Below, in pieces: positions 17,492 to 25,866 of a stretch of 64,000 nt of DNA. Origin of the DNA: Trabulsiella odontotermitis (lineage in GTDB: Bacteria > Pseudomonadota > Gammaproteobacteria > Enterobacterales > Enterobacteriaceae). The stretch is from assembly GCF_030053895.1 (NCBI RefSeq), contig NZ_CP125781.1:1984001-2048000 (forward strand). Direction: 5' to 3'. Numbering within the stretch: the first letter of the stretch is position 1; each line of letters begins with the position of its first letter. The position numbers and the translations under genes are program-made. The notes beneath the pieces were generated by a model. It ran no database searches. It saw only the letters and a list, made by a program, of their open reading frames with translations, and had not been told where the DNA came from.

Positions 17492-17514
17492 ACGCCTGCA
17501 CTGCAGGCGTTTTG
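17492..17514 (+). terminator. Weak terminator-like hairpin between mviM and murJ
   Basis: ACGCCTGC (17492-17499) pairs with GCAGGCGT (17503-17510) over three bases and is followed by TTTTG. The short T run suggests partial termination or processing that would reduce readthrough into murJ. Confidence 0.5.
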
Positions 17515-17540
17515 CTCCAGGGTTGTGGAATATCACTTCA

Positions 17541-19076
17541 ATGAATCTATTAAAATCGCTGGCCGCCGTCAGCTCGATGACCATGTTTTCTCGCGTGCTG
17601 GGATTCGCGCGCGATGCCATTGTGGCGAGGGTCTTTGGCGCGGGAATGGCGACAGACGCCTTTTTCGTCGCCTTTAAGCTGCCGAACCTGCTGCGCCGCA
17701 TTTTTGCCGAAGGCGCGTTTTCGCAGGCCTTTGTGCCGATCCTCGCGGAATACAAAAGCAAGCAGGGCGATGATGCCACCAGAGTCTTTATCTCTTACGT
17801 CTCCGGGCTGTTAACGCTGGCACTGGCGGTAGTAACTGTTCTCGGGATGTTGGCCGCGCCGTGGGTTATCACCATCACCGCGCCAGGCTTTGCCGATACC
17901 GCGGATAAATTCGCCCTAACCACACAACTGTTGCGCATCACCTTTCCCTATATTCTGCTGATCTCGCTGGCTTCGCTGGCGGGGGCGATTTTGAATACCT
18001 GGAACCGTTTCTCGGTACCCGCATTTGCGCCGACTTTCCTCAACATCAGCATGATTGGTTTTGCGTTGTTTGCCGCACCGTATTTCAATCCGCCGGTACT
18101 GGCGCTGGCGTGGGCAGTGACGGCGGGCGGCATTCTGCAACTGGTCTATCAACTGCCACACCTGAAGAAAATCGGCATGCTGGTGTTGCCGCGCATCAAT
18201 TTAAAAGATGCGGGGGCGATGCGGGTGGTGAAGCAAATGGGGCCGGCGATCCTCGGCGTGTCGGTCAGTCAGATCTCCCTCATCATTAACACCATTTTTG
18301 CGTCGTTCCTGGTGTCGGGTTCGGTGTCGTGGATGTACTACGCCGACCGCCTGATGGAGTTTCCGTCTGGCGTGTTGGGTGTAGCGCTGGGGACGATTTT
18401 GCTGCCGTCGCTGTCGAAAAGTTTTGCCAGCGGCAACCATGACGAATACTGCCGCCTGATGGACTGGGGGCTGCGCCTCTGTTTCCTGCTTGCGCTGCCA
18501 AGCGCTGTGGCGCTGGGGATCCTGGCGAAACCGCTGACAGTGTCGCTGTTCCAGTACGGCAAATTTACCGCCTTTGATGCAGCGATGACCCAGCGGGCGC
18601 TGGTGGCGTATTCTGTCGGGCTGATGGGGCTTATCGTGGTGAAAGTGCTGGCACCGGGGTTCTATTCCCGGCAGAACATCAAAACGCCGGTGAAAATTGC
18701 CATTATCACGCTCATCATGACGCAACTGATGAACCTCGCGTTTATCGGTCCGCTGAAACACGCCGGGCTGTCGCTTTCCATCGGTCTGGCGGCCTGTCTG
18801 AACGCCAGTTTGCTGTACTGGCAGTTGCGTAAACAAAACATCTTTACCCCGATGCCGGGCTGGGGCGCTTTTTTGTTACGGCTGGTGGTCGCGGTGCTGG
18901 TGATGTCCGCCGCGCTGCTGGGCATGATGTATGTGATGCCGGAATGGTCGCAGGGCACCATGCCGTTTCGCTTATTGCGCCTGATGGCGGTGGTGGTAGT
19001 GGGGATTGTCGCCTATTTTGCGACACTGGCCTTGCTGGGCTTTAAAGTGAAAGAGTTCACCCACCGGACGGTATAA
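17541..19076 (+). CDS. murJ: MurJ (MviN), lipid II flippase
   Basis: MurJ moves the peptidoglycan precursor lipid II across the inner membrane and is essential in E. coli. The 511-residue product is a MOP-superfamily protein with fourteen predicted membrane segments and is collinear with E. coli MurJ. Functionally important residues of the family are visible: the arginine in FSRVLGFARDAIVAR (about R18, R24), D39 in ATDAFFVAFKLPNLLRR, R52 and R53 nearby, and R270 in YYADRLMEFP. The open frame begins at 17523, but ATG 17541 (MNLLKSLAAVSSMTM) is the family start. It converges on flgN with a 63-base gap holding a hairpin. Confidence 0.97.
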   Translation: MNLLKSLAAVSSMTMFSRVLGFARDAIVARVFGAGMATDAFFVAFKLPNLLRRIFAEGAFSQAFVPILAEYKSKQGDDATRVFISYVSGLLTLALAVVTVLGMLAAPWVITITAPGFADTADKFALTTQLLRITFPYILLISLASLAGAILNTWNRFSVPAFAPTFLNISMIGFALFAAPYFNPPVLALAWAVTAGGILQLVYQLPHLKKIGMLVLPRINLKDAGAMRVVKQMGPAILGVSVSQISLIINTIFASFLVSGSVSWMYYADRLMEFPSGVLGVALGTILLPSLSKSFASGNHDEYCRLMDWGLRLCFLLALPSAVALGILAKPLTVSLFQYGKFTAFDAAMTQRALVAYSVGLMGLIVVKVLAPGFYSRQNIKTPVKIAIITLIMTQLMNLAFIGPLKHAGLSLSIGLAACLNASLLYWQLRKQNIFTPMPGWGAFLLRLVVAVLVMSAALLGMMYVMPEWSQGTMPFRLLRLMAVVVVGIVAYFATLALLGFKVKEFTHRTV

Positions 19077-19090
19077 ACGAGCGTCACGAC

Positions 19091-19115
19091 GCCGGTTAGC
19101 GCAATGCTAACCGGC
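19091..19115. other. Strong hairpin between convergent murJ and flgN
   Basis: GCCGGTTAGC (19091-19100) and GCTAACCGGC (19106-19115) form a perfect 10-bp stem with a 5-base loop. No T tract follows on either strand, so it is not a canonical intrinsic terminator, although its position between two 3' ends suggests a role in ending or protecting transcripts. Confidence 0.6.
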
Positions 19116-19139
19116 TGGCAAAGGTCATCTGTGGGGAAA

Positions 19140-19562
19140 TCAGACGGAGAATTTTTTCCCGCCGCGAGAGGCGTTGAAGGTTTGCCCGTCACGGCCGTAC
19201 AGCCCCGGCTCCTGATGCGGTTTCAGGACTTCCAGCGCCTGCTGATTGCGGGCAATCTGCCCCTCCAGCAACCAGCCGTTATGCTTGTTCAGATCGCGCA
19301 AATGCTGCGTTTTTTTGGTAATAAGCTGCCAGCGGTCAGTAATATCATCATTGGCGCAGCGCTGGGCTTCTTGCTCCACGCGACGCTGCTGTTCCAGATA
19401 ATCGAGTGCCGCCAGCAGAGAACTTTTCTCTTCGGTGATACGTTGCAGCGCGCTACTGTTCACGCTGCCAAAAGAGAGCTGCTGTTGCTCCGCATCCATC
19501 ACCTCTTTCAGTGAATTCAGGATGGTGGTCATTTGGTCCAAAATATCTGACAACCGACTCAT
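19140..19562 (-). CDS. flgN: FlgN, flagellar export chaperone for FlgK and FlgL
   Basis: FlgN binds the hook-filament junction proteins FlgK and FlgL in the cytoplasm and delivers them to the flagellar type III export gate; it also affects flgM translation. The 140-residue protein is mostly helical, beginning MSRLSDILDQMTTILNSLKEVMDAEQ. Its C-terminal region, NQQALEVLKPHQEPGLYGRDGQ, holds the tyrosine used in export-gate interaction in Salmonella. It is four bases downstream of flgM on the same strand, in the flgAMN unit. Confidence 0.95.
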   Translation of the reverse strand: MSRLSDILDQMTTILNSLKEVMDAEQQQLSFGSVNSSALQRITEEKSSLLAALDYLEQQRRVEQEAQRCANDDITDRWQLITKKTQHLRDLNKHNGWLLEGQIARNQQALEVLKPHQEPGLYGRDGQTFNASRGGKKFSV

Positions 19563-19566
19563 ACGC

Positions 19567-19857
19567 TTATTGACTCAGTGAATTCTGGGCTTCCTGGATC
19601 AGCGCGTCAGCGATTTTACCTGTATCCATTTTCAGGTCGCCGTTACGAATCGCCGTCTTCAGTGTCTCAACGCGTTCCAGATTAATATCGCTGGCGCCAG
19701 CCTGGGTCAGACGGGTTTGCGCATCGCTCAGCGTCACGCTGGTGCTGTTGCTCGCCGCGGATTTTTCAGTACGTGATTTCGGCGTGCCGACGTCATTCGG
19801 TTCGCGAGGTTGTACTGCGTTCACTGGCTTCAGGGGCGATGTACGATCAATACTCAT
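19567..19857 (-). CDS. flgM: FlgM, anti-sigma-28 factor
   Basis: FlgM holds sigma-28 (FliA) inactive until the hook-basal body is complete and is then exported through it, coupling assembly to late gene expression. The 96-residue sequence has the disordered N-terminal half (MSIDRTSPLKPVNAVQPREP) and the FliA-binding C-terminal helices (DINLERVETLKTAIRNGDLKMDTGKIADALIQEA in two helices). The open frame extends to 19887, but ATG 19857 matches the family. A sigma-28 promoter lies just upstream, in addition to readthrough from flgA. Confidence 0.96.
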   Translation of the reverse strand: MSIDRTSPLKPVNAVQPREPNDVGTPKSRTEKSAASNSTSVTLSDAQTRLTQAGASDINLERVETLKTAIRNGDLKMDTGKIADALIQEAQNSLSQ

Positions 19858-19917
19858 TATGCTGTCCTCATCGAGGGTTCGTGGCACTACAGCCTGCCAT
19901 CATCATTTGTTGATATT

Positions 19918-19944
19918 TTATCGGCAGGGGCCGCAGATTCTTTA
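19918..19944 (-). promoter_or_regulatory. Sigma-28 (FliA) promoter of flgMN
   Basis: On the minus strand, TAAAGAAT (complement of 19937-19944) is followed after 11 bases by a perfect -10 element GCCGATAA (complement of 19918-19925). This is the FliA consensus spacing, about 60 bases upstream of flgM, allowing class III expression of the anti-sigma factor. Confidence 0.92.
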
Positions 19945-19950
19945 TAAACA

Positions 19951-20610
19951 TTATAAATTAATCAGAATATTCCCATCAGCACTGACTTTCCCGCTGACTA
20001 CCTGGCCCGACGGCATGCGGACACGCGCATTTTGTGCGACCGCCGCGTTGTTTAACGCCTGGCCTTCGCCGTTGACATAAAAGCCGTCGCCACTGGCGAT
20101 CACCTGCACGCGCTGACCGGCTTTCACGCGCCACGACTGACGTAACATCGACAACTGAATGGGCTGCCCTGGCGCGACATCCCGCAGGCTGACTGCATCC
20201 TGGGCCTGGCTGATATCCAGCATCGCGCGCGGCGGGAGCTGATCCAGTCTGCCGCGCTTAAGTTCAACGCTGCCGGGCTGCAACTTGCTACCGCGGGAAA
20301 TTGCCTGCGCCGCTACCACGTAATTTCCCACCGCCTGGACATTCACCTGAAGGTAGCGTTTCTCGCTGCCGCACTGCGCCAGCACATTCAGATTCCCCCA
20401 CAGACGGGCGCTTGCCGGAACACTCAGCGTCGGTTGCTCGCACTGGGGCAACTGGTTTTGCGGCGTGCGAATTTCCACTGTCACGTCGTCGCTAAAGCCG
20501 GTCAGCCGCTGGGTAAAAAAGGCCTGCAGTTGCGCGCTCAGATCCTGCGCCAGCGCCAGCGGGCTAAGCAGCAATAACATCGCTGCCAGAGTGCTTTTCA
20601 GGTTTCGCAT
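19951..20610 (-). CDS. flgA: FlgA, flagellar P-ring assembly chaperone
   Basis: FlgA is a periplasmic chaperone needed for FlgI to polymerise into the P ring. The 219-residue product has a Sec signal (MRNLKSTLAAMLLLLSPLALA) and a C-terminal SAF-like domain including SRGSKLQPGSVELKRGRLDQLPPRA in adjacent segments. The open frame starts at 20655, but ATG 20610, with GGAG just upstream, gives the family length. It is divergent from flgB across an FlhDC control region, and flgM and flgN follow. Confidence 0.95.
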   Translation of the reverse strand: MRNLKSTLAAMLLLLSPLALAQDLSAQLQAFFTQRLTGFSDDVTVEIRTPQNQLPQCEQPTLSVPASARLWGNLNVLAQCGSEKRYLQVNVQAVGNYVVAAQAISRGSKLQPGSVELKRGRLDQLPPRAMLDISQAQDAVSLRDVAPGQPIQLSMLRQSWRVKAGQRVQVIASGDGFYVNGEGQALNNAAVAQNARVRMPSGQVVSGKVSADGNILINL

Positions 20611-20667
20611 CGCCAACTCCAGTCTGTTCAGGGATTGGCAGGATTTTACCCGCAAGGGGATTTCTTC

Positions 20668-20710
20668 AACGCAATAAATAGCGACGCATTTTGCGTTTAT
20701 TCCGGCGATA
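20668..20710. promoter_or_regulatory. FlhD4C2 binding region controlling flgA and flgB
   Basis: Two imperfect inverted half-sites are present: AACGCAATAAATAGCG (20668-20683) and CGTTTATTCCGGCGATA (20694-20710), separated by 10 bases. This arrangement and sequence closely resemble the FlhDC site of the E. coli flgA-flgB interval. It should activate both divergent class II promoters. Confidence 0.82.
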
Positions 20711-20768
20711 GGGAGACAGGCCTGAGAATTAAAGTGTTAGCTGAAATTTTGTCATTTGCGGAGGAGCC

Positions 20769-21185
20769 ATGCTCGATAAACTCGACGCCGCGCTACGTTT
20801 CCAGCAGGAAGCGCTGAACTTGCGCGCCGCGCGTCAGGAGATTCTGGCTGCCAATATTGCCAACGCCGATACCCCGGGGTATCAGGCGCGCGATATCGAT
20901 TTTGCCAGTGAACTGAAAAAGGTCATGGAGCGTGGAAGAGCGGAGACCAGCAACGTTGCGCTCTCGCTCACTTCTGCCCGTCATATACCTGCCGAAACGA
21001 TTTCGTCGCCTGCGGTTGATCTGATGTACCGCGTTCCCGACCAGCCGTCGATGGATGGTAACACCGTCGATATGGATCGCGAACGGACGCAGTTTGCCGA
21101 CAACAGCCTGCAGTATCAGACAGGACTGACGGTTCTTGGTGGTCAAATCAAGAGCATGATGAGTGTCCTGCAACAGGGGAATTAA
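20769..21185 (+). CDS. flgB: FlgB, flagellar proximal rod protein
   Basis: FlgB is a subunit of the proximal rod of the basal body, exported by the flagellar type III system without a cleaved signal. The 138-residue protein has the rod/hook N-terminal signature (AANIANADTPGYQARDIDF) that identifies the family. The C-terminal helix expected to pair with it ends LTVLGGQIKSMMSVLQQGN. GGAGGAGCC precedes the ATG. It is the first gene of flgBCDEFGHIJ, with flgC three bases downstream. Confidence 0.97.
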   Translation: MLDKLDAALRFQQEALNLRAARQEILAANIANADTPGYQARDIDFASELKKVMERGRAETSNVALSLTSARHIPAETISSPAVDLMYRVPDQPSMDGNTVDMDRERTQFADNSLQYQTGLTVLGGQIKSMMSVLQQGN

Positions 21186-21188
21186 TAG

Positions 21189-21593
21189 ATGGCATTGCTG
21201 AATATTTTTGATGTCGCCGGTTCCGCGCTGACCGCGCAGTCCAAACGCCTGAACGTGGCCGCCAGTAACCTGGCGAACGCCGACAGCGTCACCGGGCCGG
21301 ACGGACAGCCTTACCGCGCCAAACAGGTGGTGTTTCAGGTGGATGCGCCCGTCGGTGCGGCGACCGGCGGCGTAAAAGTCGCCGACGTCATTGAAAGCCA
21401 GGCGCCGGACAAGCTGGTCTACCAGCCGGGCAACCCGCTGGCAGACGCCAAAGGTTACGTGAAGATGCCGAACGTCGACGTCGTCGGCGAGATGGTGAAC
21501 ACCATGTCCGCGTCACGCAGCTATCAGGCCAACGTGGAAGTGCTCAACACCGTGAAGGGCATGATGCTGAAAACACTGACGCTGGGACAATAA
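21189..21593 (+). CDS. flgC: FlgC, flagellar proximal rod protein
   Basis: FlgC forms part of the proximal rod together with FlgB and FlgF. The 134-residue product carries the rod/hook signature near the N-terminus (LNVAASNLANADSVTGPDGQ) and the C-terminal coiled-coil segment NVEVLNTVKGMMLKTLTLGQ. It is tightly packed between flgB and flgD, and an AGGAGAG ribosome-binding site for flgD follows its stop codon. Confidence 0.97.
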   Translation: MALLNIFDVAGSALTAQSKRLNVAASNLANADSVTGPDGQPYRAKQVVFQVDAPVGAATGGVKVADVIESQAPDKLVYQPGNPLADAKGYVKMPNVDVVGEMVNTMSASRSYQANVEVLNTVKGMMLKTLTLGQ

Positions 21594-21603
21594 GGAGAGA
21601 ACC

Positions 21604-22296
21604 ATGTCAATTGCCGTCAATGTCAACGATCCAAGCAATACCGGTAACAACGTCCAGACCGGGAGCAATTCGCTCACCGGCAACAACGCGGCGGATCTGC
21701 AAAGCAGCTTCCTGACGCTGCTGGTGGCGCAGTTAAAAAACCAGGATCCGACCAACCCGATGCAGAACAACGAGCTGACCTCTCAGCTCGCGCAGATCAG
21801 CACGGTGAGCGGTATCGAAAAACTGAATACCACGCTGGGCTCTATTTCCGGCCAGATCGACAGCAACCAGTCTATGCAGGCGGCGACGCTGATTGGTCAT
21901 GGCGTGATGATCCCGGGCAACGTGGTGCTGACCGGCAAAGATGATGACGGTACCGTCAGCACCACGCCGTTTGGTCTGGAGCTTGAACAGGCGGCGGACA
22001 AAGTGACCGTCACCATCAGCGACAAGACCGGCAAAGTGGTGCGTACGCTTGAGCTGGGCGAACAGTCCGCCGGCGTTCATACCTACACCTGGGACGGCAA
22101 GATGGAAGATGGCTCGTACGCAACCGACAGCGCCTACAGCATTTCCGTCAACGCCACCAGCGGCGGTACGCAGCTGACCAGTCAGCCGCTGCAGTATGCG
22201 CTGGTGCAGGGTGTTATCCGTGGCGCGAATGGCAACACCCTGGATCTCGGGATCCACGGTACGACCACGCTCGACGACGTTCGCCAGATTATTTAA
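21604..22296 (+). CDS. flgD: FlgD, hook capping (scaffold) protein
   Basis: FlgD caps the growing rod and hook, directs FlgE polymerisation and is then replaced by FlgK. The 230-residue sequence has the disordered N-terminus, the conserved FLTLLVAQLKNQDPTNPMQN segment (about residues 38-57), and the C-terminal FlgD Ig/Tudor-like part with GEQSAGVHTYTWDGKMEDGS. It lacks a signal peptide, as expected for a type III substrate. It lies directly upstream of flgE, its client. Confidence 0.97.
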   Translation: MSIAVNVNDPSNTGNNVQTGSNSLTGNNAADLQSSFLTLLVAQLKNQDPTNPMQNNELTSQLAQISTVSGIEKLNTTLGSISGQIDSNQSMQAATLIGHGVMIPGNVVLTGKDDDGTVSTTPFGLELEQAADKVTVTISDKTGKVVRTLELGEQSAGVHTYTWDGKMEDGSYATDSAYSISVNATSGGTQLTSQPLQYALVQGVIRGANGNTLDLGIHGTTTLDDVRQII

Positions 22297-22322
22297 GCCT
22301 TTAACCATATCAGGAGAAAGAC

Positions 22323-23528
22323 ATGTCCTTTTCTCAAGCGGTCAGCGGTCTGAATGCTGCCTCCACTAACCTCGACGTCATTGGCAACAACATCGCCAAC
22401 TCCGCCACCTATGGCTTTAAGTCCGGCACGGCGTCTTTCGCCGATATGTTCGCGGGCTCCAAAGTGGGGCTGGGCGTTAAGGTTGCGGGTATCACTCAGG
22501 ACTTTAACGACGGGATCACTACCAGCACCGGCCGTGCGCTGGACGTCGCTATCAGCCAGAACGGTTTCTTCCGTCTGGTCGACAGTAACGGGTCGGTTTA
22601 CTACAGCCGTAACGGTCAGTTCAAACTGGATGAAAACCGTAACCTGGTGAACATGCAGGGCCTGCAACTGACGGGTTATCCGGCCACCGGTACGCCGCCG
22701 ACCATTCAGCAGGGCGCTAACCCGGTCGGGCTGAACATCCCGAACACGCTGATGGCTGCCAAAATCACCACCACGGCGTCCATGCAGATCAACCTGAACT
22801 CCACTGACAAACTGCCAGCGACCACGCCGTTCGATGCGACTGACGCTGACACTTACAACAAAAAAGGCACGGTCACTGTTTATGACAGTCAGGGTAACTC
22901 CCATGACATGAACCTGTACTTCGTGAAAACCGCAGACAACACCTGGCAGGTTTACTCACAGGACAGCAGTGTCGCCGGTAACGCCGCAACGCTTGCCACC
23001 ACCATGGTATTCAACAACGATGGCGCGCTGGTGACTGGCGGTACCGCGAACCTGACCACCGGGACTATCAATGGCGCGACGCCGGCGACGTTTGCGCTGA
23101 GCTTTGCGAATTCCATGCAGCAAAACACCGGTTCTAACAATATTGTGGCATCTGGCCAGAATGGTTATGGCCCGGGCGATCTGGTGAGCTACCAGATCAA
23201 CGACGACGGTACGATTGTGGGTAACTACTCCAACGAGAAATCGCAAATTCTGGGGCAGATCGTGCTGGCGAACTTCGCCAACAACGAAGGGCTGCAATCG
23301 GAAGGCGATAACGTCTGGTCGGCAACGCTGGCTTCTGGCGTGGCGCTGCTCGGGACGGCGGGTGAGGGTAACTTCGGTTCGCTGACCAACGGCGCGCTGG
23401 AATCCTCCAACGTCGATCTGAGTAAAGAACTGGTGAACATGATTGTCGCGCAGCGTAACTATCAGTCGAACGCGCAGACCATTAAAACCCAGGATCAGAT
23501 CCTCAACACCCTGGTTAACCTGCGCTAA
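22323..23528 (+). CDS. flgE: FlgE, flagellar hook protein
   Basis: FlgE polymerises into the curved hook, the universal joint between rod and filament. The 401-residue product has the N-terminal rod/hook signature (NLDVIGNNIANSATYGFKSG) and the C-terminal signature ESSNVDLSKELVNMIVAQRN. The central surface domains, about residues 145-280, are Thr/Ala/Asn-rich and are the part most likely to vary between genera. AGGAGAAAG precedes the ATG. Confidence 0.97.
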   Translation: MSFSQAVSGLNAASTNLDVIGNNIANSATYGFKSGTASFADMFAGSKVGLGVKVAGITQDFNDGITTSTGRALDVAISQNGFFRLVDSNGSVYYSRNGQFKLDENRNLVNMQGLQLTGYPATGTPPTIQQGANPVGLNIPNTLMAAKITTTASMQINLNSTDKLPATTPFDATDADTYNKKGTVTVYDSQGNSHDMNLYFVKTADNTWQVYSQDSSVAGNAATLATTMVFNNDGALVTGGTANLTTGTINGATPATFALSFANSMQQNTGSNNIVASGQNGYGPGDLVSYQINDDGTIVGNYSNEKSQILGQIVLANFANNEGLQSEGDNVWSATLASGVALLGTAGEGNFGSLTNGALESSNVDLSKELVNMIVAQRNYQSNAQTIKTQDQILNTLVNLR

Positions 23529-23548
23529 GCGCCTGACGGGATAACGTA

Positions 23549-24304
23549 ATGGATCACGCAATCTATACCGCGATGGGGGCTGCCAGCCAGACGCTGGATC
23601 AGCAGGCTGTCACCGCCAGCAACCTTGCCAACGCCTCGACGCCTGGCTTTCGCGCTCAACTGACGGCACTGCGTGCAGTGCCGGTCAATGGCGAGACAGT
23701 ACAGACTCGTACGCTGGTGGCGGCATCAACGCCGGGTGCGGACATGACGCCGGGTCAGCTTGACTATACCGCGCGTCCGCTGGACGTGGCGTTGCAGCAG
23801 GATGGCTGGCTTGCCGTGCAGACGCCCGATGGCAGCGAAGGCTATACCCGTAACGGCAATATCCAGGTGACGCCAACCGGACAACTGACCATTCAGGGCA
23901 ACCCGGTGATCGGCGAAGGCGGCCCGGTGGTCGTGCCGGAAGGCTCCGAGATCACCATTGCCGCTGATGGCACCATCTCCGCGCTGAATCCGGGCGACCC
24001 GGCAAACACCATTGCGCCGGTCGGGCGTCTGAAGCTGGTGCGCGCCCAGGAGAACGAAGTGGTACGCGGCGATGACGGTATGTTCCGCTTGAACCCGGCG
24101 GCACAGGCGGCGCGTGGTCCGGTCTTACAAGCCGACCAGAGCATCACGCTGCAGTCTGGCGTGCTTGAGGGCAGTAACGTTAAACCTGTGGCCGCGATGG
24201 CCGATATGATCGCCAGCGCGCGTCGCTTCGAAATGCAGATGAAAGTCATCAGCAACGTCGATCAGAACGCGCAGAAGGCCAACCAGTTGCTCTCCATGAG
24301 CTAA
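23549..24304 (+). CDS. flgF: FlgF, flagellar proximal rod protein
   Basis: The 251-residue protein starts MDHAIYTAMGAASQTLDQQA, as E. coli FlgF does, and shows the rod signature VTASNLANASTPGFRAQL. The C-terminal EGSNVKPVAAMADMIASARR motif is shared by rod and hook proteins. FlgF joins the FlgB/FlgC rod to the distal FlgG rod. It lies 13 bases upstream of flgG in the same operon. Confidence 0.97.
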   Translation: MDHAIYTAMGAASQTLDQQAVTASNLANASTPGFRAQLTALRAVPVNGETVQTRTLVAASTPGADMTPGQLDYTARPLDVALQQDGWLAVQTPDGSEGYTRNGNIQVTPTGQLTIQGNPVIGEGGPVVVPEGSEITIAADGTISALNPGDPANTIAPVGRLKLVRAQENEVVRGDDGMFRLNPAAQAARGPVLQADQSITLQSGVLEGSNVKPVAAMADMIASARRFEMQMKVISNVDQNAQKANQLLSMS

Positions 24305-24317
24305 TAACAGGACCACT

Positions 24318-25100
24318 ATGATCAGTTCATTATGGATCGCAAAAACCGGTCTCGACGCACAGCAAACCAATATGGACGTCATCGCCAACAACCTGGCGAA
24401 CGTCAGCACCAATGGTTTCAAACGTCAGCGCGCGGTTTTTGAAGATTTGCTTTACCAGACCATTCGCCAGCCTGGCGCACAGTCTTCTGAGCAAACCACG
24501 CTGCCGTCAGGGCTGCAGATCGGTACCGGTGTTCGTCCGGTGGCGACTGAGCGTCTGCACAGCCAGGGCAACCTGTCACAGACCAACAACAGTAAAGACG
24601 TGGCGATCAAAGGGCAGGGTTTCTTCCAGGTGATGCTGCCGGATGGCTCCATGGCCTACACCCGCGACGGTTCGTTCCAGGTCGATCAGAACGGTCAACT
24701 GGTGACGGCGGGTGGTTTCCAGGTGCAGCCGGCGATTACCATTCCGGCGAACAGCCTGAGCATCACCATCGGTCGTGACGGCGTGGTCAGCGTGACGCAG
24801 CAGGGGCAAACCAACCCGGTGCAGGTCGGCCAGCTGAACCTGACGACATTCATGAATGACTCCGGTCTTGAGAGCATCGGTGAGAACCTCTACACCGAAA
24901 CGCAATCTTCCGGCGCGCCAAACGAAACCACACCGGGCCTGAACGGCGCCGGTCTGCTGTATCAAGGGTATGTCGAAACGTCGAACGTTAACGTCGCCGA
25001 AGAGCTGGTTAATATGATCCAGACTCAGCGTGCTTACGAAATTAACAGTAAAGCGGTCTCGACCACCGACCAGATGCTGCAAAAACTGACTCAGCTCTAA
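24318..25100 (+). CDS. flgG: FlgG, flagellar distal rod protein
   Basis: FlgG forms the distal rod passing through the P and L rings. The 260-residue product is collinear with E. coli FlgG, with N-terminal DVIANNLANVSTNGFKRQRA, the FlgG-specific stretch YQTIRQPGAQSSEQTTLPSG in which rod-length mutations map in Salmonella, and C-terminal ETSNVNVAEELVNMIQTQRA. An intrinsic terminator-like hairpin directly follows, before flgH. Confidence 0.97.
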   Translation: MISSLWIAKTGLDAQQTNMDVIANNLANVSTNGFKRQRAVFEDLLYQTIRQPGAQSSEQTTLPSGLQIGTGVRPVATERLHSQGNLSQTNNSKDVAIKGQGFFQVMLPDGSMAYTRDGSFQVDQNGQLVTAGGFQVQPAITIPANSLSITIGRDGVVSVTQQGQTNPVQVGQLNLTTFMNDSGLESIGENLYTETQSSGAPNETTPGLNGAGLLYQGYVETSNVNVAEELVNMIQTQRAYEINSKAVSTTDQMLQKLTQL

Positions 25101-25107
25101 GACGTAA

Positions 25108-25138
25108 CCGGTGCGGAATACTTCGTACCGGCTTTTTT
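25108..25138 (+). terminator. Internal terminator/attenuator between flgG and flgH
   Basis: CCGGTGCGGA (25108-25117) pairs with TTCGTACCGG (25122-25131), including two G-U pairs, over a 4-base loop. After one C, six T residues follow (25133-25138). It fulfils the intrinsic terminator pattern although it is inside the flg operon, so it would lower expression of flgHIJ relative to flgB-G. Confidence 0.72.
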
Positions 25139-25156
25139 ATTCAGAAGATGAAAGCA

Positions 25157-25855
25157 ATGCAAAAATCCGCAGCGTTTCGTTATCCGCTTCTCGCCGTCAT
25201 GGCGCTCATCATGACGGGATGCGCATTGATCCCTTCCAAGCCGCTGGTGGAAGGTGCCACAACCGCTCAGCCTGTTCCCGGCCCGGTACCCATGGCCAAT
25301 GGCTCTATTTTCCAGACCGCGCAGCCCATAAATTACGGCTATCAACCGCTGTTTGAAGACCGGCGTCCGCGCAATATCGGTGACACGTTAACGATTGTGC
25401 TGCAGGAAAACGTCAGCGCCAGTAAGAGCTCGTCAGCGAACGCGAGCCGCGACGGTAAAACGAATTTTGGCTTCGACACCGTTCCACGCGCGATGCAGGG
25501 GCTGTTTGGCGGCGATCGCGCCAATCTCGATGCGTCTGGCGGTAATACCTTTAATGGTAAAGGCGGCGCCAACGCCAGCAACACCTTCAGCGGTACGCTG
25601 ACGGTGACAGTGGATCAGGTGCTGGTGAACGGCAACCTCCACGTGGTGGGCGAAAAGCAGATCGCCATCAACCAGGGGACGGAATTTATTCGCTTCTCCG
25701 GGGTAGTGAATCCACGCACTATCAGTGGCAGCAATACCGTTCCGTCCACACAGGTGGCGGACGCGCGAATCGAATATGTGGGTAACGGCTATATCAATGA
25801 AGCGCAGAACATGGGTTGGTTGCAACGTTTCTTCCTTAATCTGTCGCCGATGTAA
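25157..25855 (+). CDS. flgH: FlgH, flagellar L-ring lipoprotein
   Basis: FlgH forms the L ring in the outer membrane around the distal rod. The 232-residue lipoprotein has a signal peptide with lipobox MTGC (MALIMTGCALIPS) and the highly conserved LFEDRRPRNIGDTLTIVLQE region; its C-terminus ends NMGWLQRFFLNLSPM. ATG 25157 gives the 232-residue form known from E. coli and Salmonella; an in-frame ATG at 25148 is also possible. Neither has a strong ribosome-binding site, so translation may be limited. Confidence 0.96.
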   Translation: MQKSAAFRYPLLAVMALIMTGCALIPSKPLVEGATTAQPVPGPVPMANGSIFQTAQPINYGYQPLFEDRRPRNIGDTLTIVLQENVSASKSSSANASRDGKTNFGFDTVPRAMQGLFGGDRANLDASGGNTFNGKGGANASNTFSGTLTVTVDQVLVNGNLHVVGEKQIAINQGTEFIRFSGVVNPRTISGSNTVPSTQVADARIEYVGNGYINEAQNMGWLQRFFLNLSPM

Positions 25856-25866
25856 CGAGGTGAATT

